From: Calothrix sp. PCC 7716
GTDB lineage: Bacteria; Cyanobacteriota; Cyanobacteriia; Cyanobacteriales; Nostocaceae
Assembly: GCF_019977735.1 (NCBI RefSeq)
Contig: NZ_AP025019.1
Span: 124,001-188,000 of the forward strand
Direction of reading: 5' to 3'
Length of the DNA stretch: 64,000 bases
The stretch's first letter is position 1. Each line of letters begins with the position of its first letter. This document shows positions 27,522-35,978 of this stretch, piece after piece. The position numbers and the translations under genes were made by a program. Under the pieces are notes generated by a model. That model worked only from the letters and a program-made list of their open reading frames with translations, did not search any database and was not told the origin of the DNA.

Positions 27522-28144
27522 CACTTGTCTGATGACTTCTTCCCTGATATAGGAATCTTCGAGGTTGATGCGCTCACCGCTTGCAATTGTTTGGTAGGTT
27601 GCGTCGATGACCCCATCAACTGTGGCAACTCCCCCCAATTGACTTTTCCCAAAAAACTAGTAATATTCTCCGATACGAGATTATTTGCTTCCTCAAACCC
27701 TTGGTTATTTGATTCTTCAGGATTTCCGTTCATCAATCTATCGCGAAGGATGTGCGACGAAGCTTCAATAATAGTTTGGTACCTCACTTCACCCAATTGC
27801 TCAGACTGCTTAATCACATCTTGATAAAGCATCCATATAAAACTACCCGGCGCCGCAGCTTCTGGGTCAACTCCAAAACGCTGCTTAATATACTCACGCT
27901 TACTAAATCTATTCCCGTTTTGCTGCGCGCCCTCACCATTTCTCATGTTAGCTACATGCTGCGCCGCTTCCATGAAACTAATACCGCCTTTCTCAGCAAC
28001 AGCTTTTACATTATTGAGAACGCTGACTGTTTCAGGAGGTAACTTATCCCCATCAACAACTTTCAATTCCAATAGCGTACAAACTGCAATAATCTCATCA
28101 CGCTGCACTCCTAGCCCTGAAACCACTTGATTGATATGCTGCAT
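27521..28144 (-). CDS. Hypothetical soluble protein
   Basis: This 207-residue protein is helical in its first 130 residues (GISFMEAAQHVANMRN; SFIWMLYQDVIKQSEQ) and has a low-complexity Ser/Gln/Lys tail. It overlaps the end of the MerR-like gene by 47 bp in another frame, with an AAGGAG site 10 bp before its ATG. There are no known motifs. Its place directly after the regulator suggests an early or accessory role in the operon. Confidence 0.65.
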   Translation of the reverse strand: MQHINQVVSGLGVQRDEIIAVCTLLELKVVDGDKLPPETVSVLNNVKAVAEKGGISFMEAAQHVANMRNGEGAQQNGNRFSKREYIKQRFGVDPEAAAPGSFIWMLYQDVIKQSEQLGEVRYQTIIEASSHILRDRLMNGNPEESNNQGFEEANNLVSENITSFLGKVNWGELPQLMGSSTQPTKQLQAVSASTSKIPISGKKSSDK

Positions 28145-28490
28145 CGCGCTCTAATCTCCTTAAAATATCTTTAACTACAATGTTGTTTTGATCTACGTAC
28201 TCAGGGTTTAGCAAAAAATCTTTCAATGACATCTCAATTGCATGTAAAACATAATTCGCTAATCCGCCCATTGGCAACACCTTGTTTTCATACTCTTTAA
28301 ACGTCAGCCTACAAAAGCGTGTTGCCAAATAAAAAAAATCCAACCTCTCTACATCCTCGTTGTTAAAATACCCTCCCTTTTTTCTTGGTGGTATCACACC
28401 TGCCGGCGAATACCAAGATTTGATTGCGTTTGTAGTTACCCCATAACGCTGAGATAAACTTATTCGTGTGTGGATTACTTTACATTCCAT
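28098..28490 (-). CDS. MerR-like HTH regulator heading the long operon
   Basis: Residues 5-45 form a MerR/excisionase-type winged helix (LSQRYGVTTNAIKSWY, then a PAGVIPPRK wing and YFNNEDVERLDFFY). The last 70 residues are helical. At 130 residues it is close to small MerR-family regulators. It is the first gene of the minus-strand operon, and the region just upstream holds three palindromes of one consensus, so autoregulation of the operon is likely (inference). Confidence 0.75.
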   Translation of the reverse strand: MECKVIHTRISLSQRYGVTTNAIKSWYSPAGVIPPRKKGGYFNNEDVERLDFFYLATRFCRLTFKEYENKVLPMGGLANYVLHAIEMSLKDFLLNPEYVDQNNIVVKDILRRLERDAAYQSSGFRARSAA

Positions 28491-28604
28491 TTCTCCTGTC
28501 CCAACTAACGACTCACCAACTTATCCGCTAGGAATGGTTGCTCCTTATAATTCAATTTATTTTTACCCTACCTTGAAGGGCAAGGTGGACGCGAAAGTTT
28601 AAGT

Positions 28605-28675
28605 GAAGTTCATTTGAACTTCTTTTGAAGTATCCAGTTGCTTGTTTATAACTAAAAAGTAACTTCATTTGAAGT
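28605..28675. promoter_or_regulatory. Three palindromic operator-like sites upstream of the long operon
   Basis: Site 1 is GAAGTTCATTTGAACTTC (28605-28622), a perfect palindrome with two central T's. Site 2 is ACTTCTTTTGAAGT (28618-28631) and overlaps site 1. Site 3 is ACTTCATTTGAAGT (28662-28675). The shared consensus ACTTCNTTTGAAGT and the position 115-185 bp before the MerR-like start make these the likely operators of that regulator. Sites 2 and 3 lie 44 bp apart, about four helical turns. Confidence 0.7.
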
Positions 28676-28879
28676 CTCTTTTGCTATGTTTTTGCTGCCC
28701 TTTTATTTCGCTATCTTCTAGCAAGCATACAAAGTAAATATTTGAAGCGCAACAACTTATATATATGAAATACTCAATAAACTTAATTGCAATATATTTA
28801 TAATATGGAAAATACCTACATGATTATTATCCATAACAAATATATGTGTTTTTTCAAAATTCGTAGTATACTTTGGTTA

Positions 28880-29240
28880 AGTTTTCATAGTGGCACAGCA
28901 GAAATTGCAAACACCTTTACAATATTTGACAACACCACAACTCCAGAAGCAGTAGCATAAATAAAGAATGGAGTAGTGACTTATCAAGCAGAGAATTTGC
29001 CCCAATGGACGCAAAATGTGATTAATAAAATTAATGAGCGTGCGTCGGAACGTATTCAAATAGAAAACGATGCGATTCAAAATAATCAACAATAGTAAAA
29101 GCATTGGCATTGTCGAAAATACTACGACTAATTTCATAGTACAAAGAATTGACCAAGACACGCTAGTACTACATGACCGCAGCATTGCTTCCAAGGAGGT
29201 GGCGCCTGGGCAGAATATTAGAATCGCCTACAGTCATTGA
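28880..29240 (+). pseudogene. Decayed gene with KfrB/relaxase-tail-like end
   Basis: One frame reads FTIFDNTTTPEAVA, a TAA at 28958-28960, then IKNGVVTYQAENLPQWTQNV to a TAG at 29095. An overlapping +2 frame from 29070 to 29240 reads SIGIVENTTTNFIVQRI and then a stretch ending PGQNIRIAY. The second part resembles the small beta-rich KfrB-type domain found at the ends of mobilisation proteins. The likely story is one gene broken by a stop and a frameshift. No intact relaxase is seen in the window. Confidence 0.5.
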
Positions 29241-29680
29241 CTCAGCCTTGAAGGGTCTGAGCTTGAAATAAGAAAACTAACCACTTTCTGAAAGCGAGTT
29301 AAACGAGCAATTTAATAATATTATTACCCGCACGTTTCATATTAAATAATACATCACTTTAGTCTAATATACTCCTATGGTAGTTAACAATGCAATATAA
29401 CTCACAAAAAAATAAAGTATACAAATCCTTGATATACAAGGATTTTAGCAAATTAGGTCAAAGAAGCGGACTGTTAACCAATAGTAATACATAAGCATTA
29501 ATTAATAATTTTTACATATATTGTGTTAGCTATTTTAATTTTACTGAGTGCAATAATGGCATAATTTAGGATGAATATTCAACATTTAAATTTATATTTT
29601 ACTTTCATTAAAATTATACAAATAGTAAAAATTTTGTGTACATTAAATGATATTATTAGTATATGAATTGGTAAAAAAGT
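29241..29680. other. Gene-less AT-rich interval
   Basis: No coding sequence is supported. A 9-bp inverted repeat, AAATCCTTG/CAAGGATTT (29423-29445, loop ATATA), could be a weak terminator or operator. The promoter of the following two-gene cassette must lie in the last 150 bp. Confidence 0.5.
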
Positions 29681-30025
29681 ATGGCAGAAATATCACAAGC
29701 TACCATAGACAGGGTTGTAAGATACTATCAGGAACTAATCAGTGTTATAAATCTAGCAACAGACATTGAATACAAAATATTTAATAATCATGGAGAAACA
29801 GAAGCAACAGATAATGATTTAATTGCACTATCAAATGTTACAGTAAAAGCGACAGATAGTATTAAAAGGTTAAATGCGATAACAATAAGAATTGCCACAA
29901 TACAACCAACGGTTGATATAGCAACTGCTAATATGTTAGAGGAAGCGTTCATATTTAACGAAATGAATATTTCAGCTTGGATACGTAGTGTAGAAGAGAT
30001 AGTAAATAATTGGAGTTTATCATGA
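29681..30025 (+). CDS. Hypothetical helical protein, first gene of a duplicated cassette
   Basis: This 114-residue all-helical protein has repeated Ile/Ala-rich helices (ATIDRVVRYYQELISVINLA; ATANMLEEAFIFNEM). Its TGA overlaps the start of the next gene as ATGA. A C-terminal fragment of a second copy remains at 30437-30505. The size and the tight pairing with a 57-residue protein recall toxin-antitoxin or regulator pairs, but no family is recognised. Confidence 0.65.
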   Translation: MAEISQATIDRVVRYYQELISVINLATDIEYKIFNNHGETEATDNDLIALSNVTVKATDSIKRLNAITIRIATIQPTVDIATANMLEEAFIFNEMNISAWIRSVEEIVNNWSLS

Positions 30026-30195
30026 GTAAACCTATACCATCGCCTGAAGTTAGGCAAAAACACTTAGAAGGATTAAAGAAAACGTGTGCTGAAATACAAC
30101 AATCTAACGAGATGATGGATAAACTAATAGCGCACCTAGACACACAAATAGCAAAAATGCCCGAACGTATGAGACGGCACCTTAAAGATATTTAA
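30022..30195 (+). CDS. Small hypothetical protein, second gene of the cassette
   Basis: The ATG at 30022 has a GGAG site and overlaps the preceding stop. The 57-residue product (MSKPIPSPEVRQKHLEGL...) is highly charged and helical, ending in PERMRRHLKDI. A close paralogue lies at 30502-30675. The strong similarity of the two argues that this is a real protein. Confidence 0.72.
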   Translation: MSKPIPSPEVRQKHLEGLKKTCAEIQQSNEMMDKLIAHLDTQIAKMPERMRRHLKDI

Positions 30196-30436
30196 ATAAA
30201 ACCACATCAATATTCTCCATCACTGGTGCCAAAATTACTATTTAATAATAGTGTATTTGGTGCCATAATTTTTACAACCCCCAGACAAACTAATCGTATG
30301 TACTAGTATAAATAAATACCACGACAGAAGTATCTAATAATCGCGGATGTTGTTAGCATCCAACAAGAAAACAATCATTAGTTCACACGCACTACAAGGA
30401 AGATGAAGGCGCCTGTAGTAGGAGACACTAGTATAT

Positions 30437-30505
30437 AATGAAACGAAGATTCCTGCTTGGCGACGCAGTGTTGAGGAACTAGTAAATAACTGGAGGTTAT
30501 CGTGA
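30437..30505 (+). pseudogene. C-terminal remnant of a second copy of the 114-residue gene
   Basis: The 22-codon frame NETKIPAWRRSVEELVNNWRLS matches the end of the gene at 29681-30025 (NEMNISAWIRSVEEIVNNWSLS). The rest of the copy is missing. Its TGA overlaps the GTG of the next gene exactly as in the intact cassette. Confidence 0.75.
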
Positions 30506-30675
30506 ATAAACAAATACCATCACCTGAAGTTAGACAAAAACACCTTGAAGGACTAAGGAAGACGCGCGCCGAGATACAAGAAGGTAATGAAATGATGGAT
30601 AAATTAATAGCACATCTTGAAGCGCAAGTAGACAAGATGCCCGAACGCATGAGAAGGCATTTAGGCGAAAAGTAA
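30502..30675 (+). CDS. Paralogue of the 57-residue cassette protein
   Basis: The GTG start at 30502 is preceded by TGGAGG at good spacing. The 57-residue product (MNKQIPSPEVRQKHLEGLRK..., ending MPERMRRHLGEK) is about 75 per cent identical by eye to that of 30022-30195. It has kept its frame while its upstream partner has been lost, so it may be selected on its own. Confidence 0.72.
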   Translation: MNKQIPSPEVRQKHLEGLRKTRAEIQEGNEMMDKLIAHLEAQVDKMPERMRRHLGEK

Positions 30676-30700
30676 ATAAATGTAAAGGTTAAGGAAGTCC

Positions 30701-30850
30701 TCACGCAAGAACTACAGCAACCCCCGTAATCAGCCTATGTCCATCACCAAGTTTACGCGCTTCTTGTTCTTGTTTCGCATCCAATGTTTTAATAATTACA
30801 TTACCTGATATTAAAACGGCGCCTTCCGAGGTTGGGGGGGGAGTGAATTG
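30701..30850 (-). pseudogene. C-terminal coding relic of unknown protein
   Basis: The minus strand holds a frame with a Thr/Pro linker (FTPPPTSEG), then AVLISGNVIIKTLDAKQEQE and GDGHRLITGVAVVLA before a TGA at 30703-30701. The composition looks like a genuine protein end, but no start exists because a TAA precedes it. Family unknown. Confidence 0.35.
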
Positions 30851-30905
30851 TTACGAACATAGGCGCCCACGTCCACCAAAAGCTGCTTCAACCTAATCAA
30901 AAATT

Positions 30906-31043
30906 TTAGTCTGGTATCCACACCTCACTTACATCCCAGATTACTGTAGTACACTTAACTACATTGATCTGAAGTAATTCTTGTGGCTTATTACCGGGTG
31001 ACTGAGCGTTATTTTTATATAACAAATTATCTAGTTCAGTCAC
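30906..31043 (-). CDS. Possible 45-residue small gene or relic
   Basis: A GTG-started frame (VTELDNLLYKNNAQSPGNK..., ending TTVIWDVSEVWIPD) lies 200 bp upstream of the previous relic on the same strand. A GGAAAG site is 7 bp before the GTG. It may be a small gene or another fragment of the same decayed locus. Confidence 0.3.
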   Translation of the reverse strand: MTELDNLLYKNNAQSPGNKPQELLQINVVKCTTVIWDVSEVWIPD

Positions 31044-31214
31044 CAGCTACTTTCCGTGCTGTATAAAGATTTCAGCTATTTTGATTATTTCATTTTTACA
31101 CTTGCAATTTAGAGCGTCGAAAACTGCTTATGGCCACTGTTAATGATTAGATTCTTATCTAACTTGTAGTACTTGATTGAAATTTGGCATGATTCTAAAT
31201 TTGCAGGCGCCTAG

Positions 31215-31541
31215 CTATTTATCATTCCACCCGCAAGCCGGACACAAAAACTCTTCCGCCAAAAGTTCAGTCCTGGGAAACTTATAATTACATTTGGGAC
31301 AGGCGCCTGTAAACAGTGGATGACTATCGAGCAATGCTAGCTTTTCTTCGATAGTACGATGTTGTAGTGCTTGCCGCATAACTTCGCCATTATATCTGGC
31401 GCCCATATCAGGAGCATAGTAAATGCACGGGTTTCCTTCCGGTCCATCTGGCAGTACTTCGCAGGACAAAAAAGGATTGTTGCAGTAGAAACGACAGTTA
31501 GGACATTCGGGTAATTGACATACTGCGCGGGATTTAATCAT
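31215..31541 (-). CDS. Zinc-ribbon protein
   Basis: The 108-residue product has cysteine pairs at both ends: CQLPECPNCRFYC with a further Cys near 28, and at the C-terminus CPKCNYKF and CPACGW, a classical zinc ribbon. The middle is a helix (MRQALQHRTIEEKLALLD). A broken paralogue is at 37940-38160 and a possible third remnant at 63791-63843. It may bind nucleic acid or protein; the function is unknown. Confidence 0.75.
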   Translation of the reverse strand: MIKSRAVCQLPECPNCRFYCNNPFLSCEVLPDGPEGNPCIYYAPDMGARYNGEVMRQALQHRTIEEKLALLDSHPLFTGACPKCNYKFPRTELLAEEFLCPACGWNDK

Positions 31542-31864
31542 AACTAGTAAATGCGTTTTATCAACCTTAGCATCTAGGATACCCAGGTGTCTGTTCGTAG
31601 AAGTGCGGAATTATTTACCAAATACAGCTTTATTGTGGGCGCCTAGGAAATAGCAAATAAATTACAACTAAAAACTTTGCCTCTTCCGTAGGTGTTATGC
31701 TGAACCTTTAATTGCGTTGATATCCTTGTGTAACTATCATACGCCCATACGCCGAACACAGTTATCAAAAAAATCAGTATATTCCACATAAGCATTTGTA
31801 GTTTTAATAAATAAAATATATGCAGGATTCATCGCGGGTGATAACTATTAAAAAGTAATTAACT
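31542..31864. other. Intergenic region before the TerY-P-like cluster
   Basis: About 320 bp without a supported gene. It separates the divergent zinc-ribbon gene from the VWA gene and must hold the promoters of both. No clear boxes or operators were identified. Confidence 0.5.
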
Positions 31865-32722
31865 ATGCTTTATTCAGCAGATATAAGTCGTAATAATCCA
31901 ACTGCATTTCTTTTTGTCATTGATCGTTCTGGCTCTATGAGCGATTTAACTCCAGAAGGAATGTCTAAATCTCAGATGCTTAGTGATGTAATGAATAGAC
32001 TTTTTAGTGAGTTGATACTTAAATGTACCAAGTCTGAAGGAGTTCGTAATTACTTTGAAATTGGTGTTATAGGGTATGACAGCAGTATTGGAATTGTCAA
32101 TCCATTACCCGGAGATTTAGTAAGAGAGTGGATAAATCCAATTAGTGTTTTTGAAAACAACCCTTTAAGATTAGAAGAACGCAAAAAAAAGATTCCTGAT
32201 GGTGCCGGGGGAATTATTGAAACTGTAATCAAGTTTCCTGTCTGGTTTGATCCTATTGCTGAGGGCGGAACACCAATGTGCAGTGCGCTGAAAACTGCTT
32301 ATGAGATTTTAGATTACTGGTGTGCAACTCATCCAACAGCTTATCCTCCTTTATTGGTTCATATTACAGATGGACAGAGTACGGATGGGGATCCAGAGCC
32401 AATAGCAAAAGATATTCAACAATTATCTACTGATGATGGTAATGTACTAATTTTTAACATTCATCTTTCTCATAAAGGGGGAAGAGAAGTTATGTTCCCA
32501 TCATTAACTCAGGGTTTACCCGATAGTTATGCAGAAAAACTATTTAATATGTCCAGCCATTTACCTAGTAATATGGTGAGCCTAGCAAGGCAAGAAGGCA
32601 TAAGTGGAGTTTCGTCAGAATCTCGTGGTTTTGCATATCAAGTCTCAGATTTAGCAAGTTTAGTTGCTTTTTTAGATATTGGAACAAGAGCAGCGACAGA
32701 AACTTTCGCAGCAGATCGTTAA
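31865..32722 (+). CDS. VWA-domain protein (TerY-like)
   Basis: The 285-residue product is one von Willebrand A domain. Its metal-binding (MIDAS) motif is complete: DRSGSM at residues 20-25, a conserved Thr in GGTPMCSAL and Asp in HITDGQSTDG. TerY-type VWA proteins belong to the TerY-P triad, a phosphorylation signalling unit of VWA, PP2C phosphatase and protein kinase, and this gene is followed by exactly those two. It may act as the regulator or substrate recruiter of the pair. No membrane segment or secretion signal is visible. Confidence 0.85.
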   Translation: MLYSADISRNNPTAFLFVIDRSGSMSDLTPEGMSKSQMLSDVMNRLFSELILKCTKSEGVRNYFEIGVIGYDSSIGIVNPLPGDLVREWINPISVFENNPLRLEERKKKIPDGAGGIIETVIKFPVWFDPIAEGGTPMCSALKTAYEILDYWCATHPTAYPPLLVHITDGQSTDGDPEPIAKDIQQLSTDDGNVLIFNIHLSHKGGREVMFPSLTQGLPDSYAEKLFNMSSHLPSNMVSLARQEGISGVSSESRGFAYQVSDLASLVAFLDIGTRAATETFAADR

Positions 32723-32948
32723 AAATGCTTAAGCTGTTCCGCATTCAACTGCATAATTTGTCGCCTGAAACCTTTGGATGGCTTAACTCATTCTGAAAAT
32801 TAGATGTGGAGCAGCTTAGATACTAATTCTATATGAAGCTGGGTAAAACGATATTGAATTAGCAAGTCTTTAAGCCAGCTAATTATTTGGAGCTTAATAT
32901 AAAATTAGTATAGTTATATCAATTTGTATAAATACGGTAGATTAAAAA

Positions 32949-34016
32949 GTGAAATTACAAGGTATTGTCCTTATTCTCTTATTACTAATAGGACGCATCT
33001 TATTTAAAATTAGTGTCTCAAAGTTTAGAAATTTAGAAAAAATAAAGCTATTGAGGATGGACACATCAAAAGAGGTAAAAAAAGAAGATTTGAGTATAAA
33101 AGTACCAAACAATTCACCATTAGAGGAAGGTAACTCTAATATAAAAGATGTAGATTTGATAGAATCTAATACACCCAGTATAGAAAATGAAGAGTTACTA
33201 GAGCCAGAAACTATACCTCAAGAATCATCCAAGTGTGAAGAGATTATACGATTTGCAGGTAATTATAAATTAAAAATTCGTAGCTTTCGCATTCCCAAAG
33301 ATGGATTCACAGAAGATGAATGTGAGGACAACAGCGCCATAAGCTCTGAGAGTTCAGAAACAGTAAGAATAGCTGTATCAGACGGTGCAACAGAGGGCAT
33401 TTTTAGTAGTATTTGGTCAGAGCTTTTAGTTAATAAATATGTAGAAGCTGGTTCTCAAATTTTTGTACCATCACAATTAAATTTTGTTCACGATGAGTTT
33501 GTACTAAAAGCTTTTCAAAATATTTCTAATATGCCCGAAACAAGGCATTGGTTTATGTATGAAAAGTTAGATAGAGGAACTCACGCTACTATGGCTACTG
33601 TTGAGTTCTCTAATTCTAATACTATACAAATATCAACAATAGGAGATAGTTGTATCTTTTGGTATAATCAAAATGAAATTGGTATGCTACCAGAACTATC
33701 ATCCAATGATTTTGCTTCGTTCCCAAATACTATTTGTCACTCTCCTAATACCTGGCAAAATATTGATAATAAATTAGTCAAAAAAGAAATTTTAATTGAT
33801 AATTTTTTCCAAATATCTCTGTGTACTGATGCTCTTGCTTGTTGGTTGGTAAAGAGGTTAAAAGAGCAAAATGAACTTTTAAATTGGAGTAAAATTTTTG
33901 AAATATCATGTTTATCTTCTTTTAAAGAATTTATACAAGAACTACGCGCTCGCAAAGAAATCCGTAATGATGACGTTACTTTGGTATTAATTGATGTCTT
34001 ACCCCTCAATGTCTGA
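32949..34016 (+). CDS. Membrane-anchored PP2C-type phosphatase
   Basis: The 355-residue protein starts at a GTG and has an N-terminal membrane helix (GIVLILLLLIGRILF). An acidic linker to about residue 95 leads to a PP2C-like domain. The landmarks are VSDGATEG (residues 142-149, the metal-binding Asp/Gly motif), THATMATVEF, IGDSCIFWY, LCTDALA and RNDDVTLVLI (last metal Asp). It would remove phosphate from targets of the kinase encoded next, with which its 3' end overlaps by 8 bp. Membrane anchoring of the phosphatase is unusual for a TerY-P triad as I know it. Confidence 0.85.
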   Translation: MKLQGIVLILLLLIGRILFKISVSKFRNLEKIKLLRMDTSKEVKKEDLSIKVPNNSPLEEGNSNIKDVDLIESNTPSIENEELLEPETIPQESSKCEEIIRFAGNYKLKIRSFRIPKDGFTEDECEDNSAISSESSETVRIAVSDGATEGIFSSIWSELLVNKYVEAGSQIFVPSQLNFVHDEFVLKAFQNISNMPETRHWFMYEKLDRGTHATMATVEFSNSNTIQISTIGDSCIFWYNQNEIGMLPELSSNDFASFPNTICHSPNTWQNIDNKLVKKEILIDNFFQISLCTDALACWLVKRLKEQNELLNWSKIFEISCLSSFKEFIQELRARKEIRNDDVTLVLIDVLPLNV

Positions 34017-35943
34017 TTACCGCGAAGTTTTACAAAATCCGCGTGTAGCTTTTAAACAGATCGAATTGCAAAATGCAACTGTAAAACAAACACCATTAGG
34101 TCTTCCTTCTTTAGTTTCTGGAGGTTTTGCTTTAACGGCTTGCTTAACAACTCACAATAGTAGTCGCTGGGCTATTCGCTGCTTTCATAAAAAAGTTCCA
34201 GACCTTCAAGAAAGATACAAACATATTAGTCATTTTTTAAATAATATAAATGATGACTTATTTGTAAAATTTGAATATTTAACAGATGGTATTAATGTTC
34301 GTAACAGTTCTTACCCAATTGTCAAAATGGCCTGGGTTGACGGACAATCTTTGAGTGAATATGTAGAAGATAATCTGAGTAAACCAGAAGTTCTTATAGA
34401 ACTTACAGAGCAAATTAAATTAATTAGCTCTAAACTGCGTAAGTTCCAAGCAGCTCATGGAGATTTACAACATGGCAATATTTTAGTTCGTAATAATGGC
34501 AGGCTTACACTCATTGACTATGATGGAATGTATGTACCAGGGATGCCATACAAGCAAAGTAATGAGATAGGACATGTAGCTTTTCAGCACCGGGAACGCG
34601 ACAATTTATTCTTTAATGACAAAATTGATAATTTTTCTATTATAACTTTATATCTTAGTCTGTTTTGTCTGGCACATTCTAATAGTAAACAAATTTGGCA
34701 AAAATACCATACTGGAGAAAACTTAATATTTAGCAGAAAGGATTATCAAGACCCAAGCAATTCGCCTTTGTTTTCCGAATTGCAAAAAAATTATAAGTTA
34801 GCTCCATTTATTACCAAATTTAAAAATATTTGCTGTAATCGGATTCAAGATGTACCTTTACTAGATGACTTTTTAAGCAATAAAATTGTATTACCAAGAG
34901 CGCAACAACCAATACAATTTAACCCTTTATCTAGTGCAGTAGGTGTAGAGGAACAGTTCAAAGTGTTCTCAGCACGCAAAACTTTAGAATTAGTAGAACA
35001 AGAAGGAGAAAAAATAACAGTTATTGGTACAATTGATAGCGTAGTTAAGATTAACCATTGTGATATAGTGTTTATTAATTTTGGAAATTGGAAATATCCA
35101 GTAGCTAATATTAATCAAAAAGAATATAAACCTTTTAAAGTTGTTATATTTTCTCAAGGATTGTCAAATTTAGCTAAATCTAAAAGTTTAGATTTGAATG
35201 AATTAAAGAAATTGGAGGGCAGACAGTTTAAAATTACTGGTCTTTTGGAGTGTTATCAAGATAAAAATGGGTATTATATTCCTCAGATTATTTTAGAAGA
35301 TGCCTATCAATTAATTGAGACTAGTCAAGTTAGCATTAATAGTTTAATTTCGGTAGTCGATTTTAAGCACCCTTCAACAACAGTATCTCCTCCTACACAA
35401 ACATCATCTGTAACGCCTCGTACAAAACCTACCCCCCCTAATTCGTCCTCAAGCAAATCAAATAAACCCTTACCTCCAAAACCCGCACCCCCACCACAAC
35501 AGCCATCATCAGTTCCATCTCAATATCGCACTTATTCAGTTTCTACAAATAATCCAAATTCAATACCTACAAATAATCCATCTTCAAAAAATACTGCTTC
35601 AACATCAGCACAAAACAACAATCAACCTCCTACATCAGTAAATAAATCTTTTAATACGACAAAAAATATAACTTCAACTACATCTTCATCCTCGAAACAA
35701 CAATCAGACGAATGTTTTGTTGTAACTGCTACTTTTGGCACTCCCTATGCCCAAGAAGTTTTCAAATATCGCCATTTCCGCGATACCTGGTTGCGTCAGA
35801 AATACTTTGGTCGTATACTCATACATATTTACTATTATATTGGTCCTCTCTTAGCCAAACTTGTTACAAAAAGCCCTGCTTTAAAAAAAATAATGTCACT
35901 GATATTAGGAGAGCTTGCTAAATTTTTACCAGAAATTGATTAA
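34009..35943 (+). CDS. Protein kinase with OB-fold and CFI-box C-terminus
   Basis: I start it at the ATG at 34009. The 644-residue protein has a kinase domain (about 1-300) with catalytic loop HGDLQHGN (149-156) and a DYDG metal-binding motif (about 169). In the N-lobe the usual VAIK Lys is read as WAIRCF. An OB-fold-like domain follows (about 320-440), then a Ser/Thr/Pro-rich linker (450-565) and a C-terminal part beginning CFVVTATFGTPYAQEVFKYR, which is the CFI-box type domain, ending in a hydrophobic helix. Kinase plus PP2C plus VWA in a row is the TerY-P arrangement. Confidence 0.85.
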   Translation: MSDYREVLQNPRVAFKQIELQNATVKQTPLGLPSLVSGGFALTACLTTHNSSRWAIRCFHKKVPDLQERYKHISHFLNNINDDLFVKFEYLTDGINVRNSSYPIVKMAWVDGQSLSEYVEDNLSKPEVLIELTEQIKLISSKLRKFQAAHGDLQHGNILVRNNGRLTLIDYDGMYVPGMPYKQSNEIGHVAFQHRERDNLFFNDKIDNFSIITLYLSLFCLAHSNSKQIWQKYHTGENLIFSRKDYQDPSNSPLFSELQKNYKLAPFITKFKNICCNRIQDVPLLDDFLSNKIVLPRAQQPIQFNPLSSAVGVEEQFKVFSARKTLELVEQEGEKITVIGTIDSVVKINHCDIVFINFGNWKYPVANINQKEYKPFKVVIFSQGLSNLAKSKSLDLNELKKLEGRQFKITGLLECYQDKNGYYIPQIILEDAYQLIETSQVSINSLISVVDFKHPSTTVSPPTQTSSVTPRTKPTPPNSSSSKSNKPLPPKPAPPPQQPSSVPSQYRTYSVSTNNPNSIPTNNPSSKNTASTSAQNNNQPPTSVNKSFNTTKNITSTTSSSSKQQSDECFVVTATFGTPYAQEVFKYRHFRDTWLRQKYFGRILIHIYYYIGPLLAKLVTKSPALKKIMSLILGELAKFLPEID

Positions 35944-35978
35944 AAAAAAGATGCTATTTTACTAAAAATAATTATTTT

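Noticed and set aside
15877-28490. Interpretation of the FtsK operon as a prophage lysis/packaging module
   Set aside because: There is no terminase, portal, capsid or tail gene, and many small membrane proteins surround the motor, so a phage structural module does not fit; it is kept only as an alternative.
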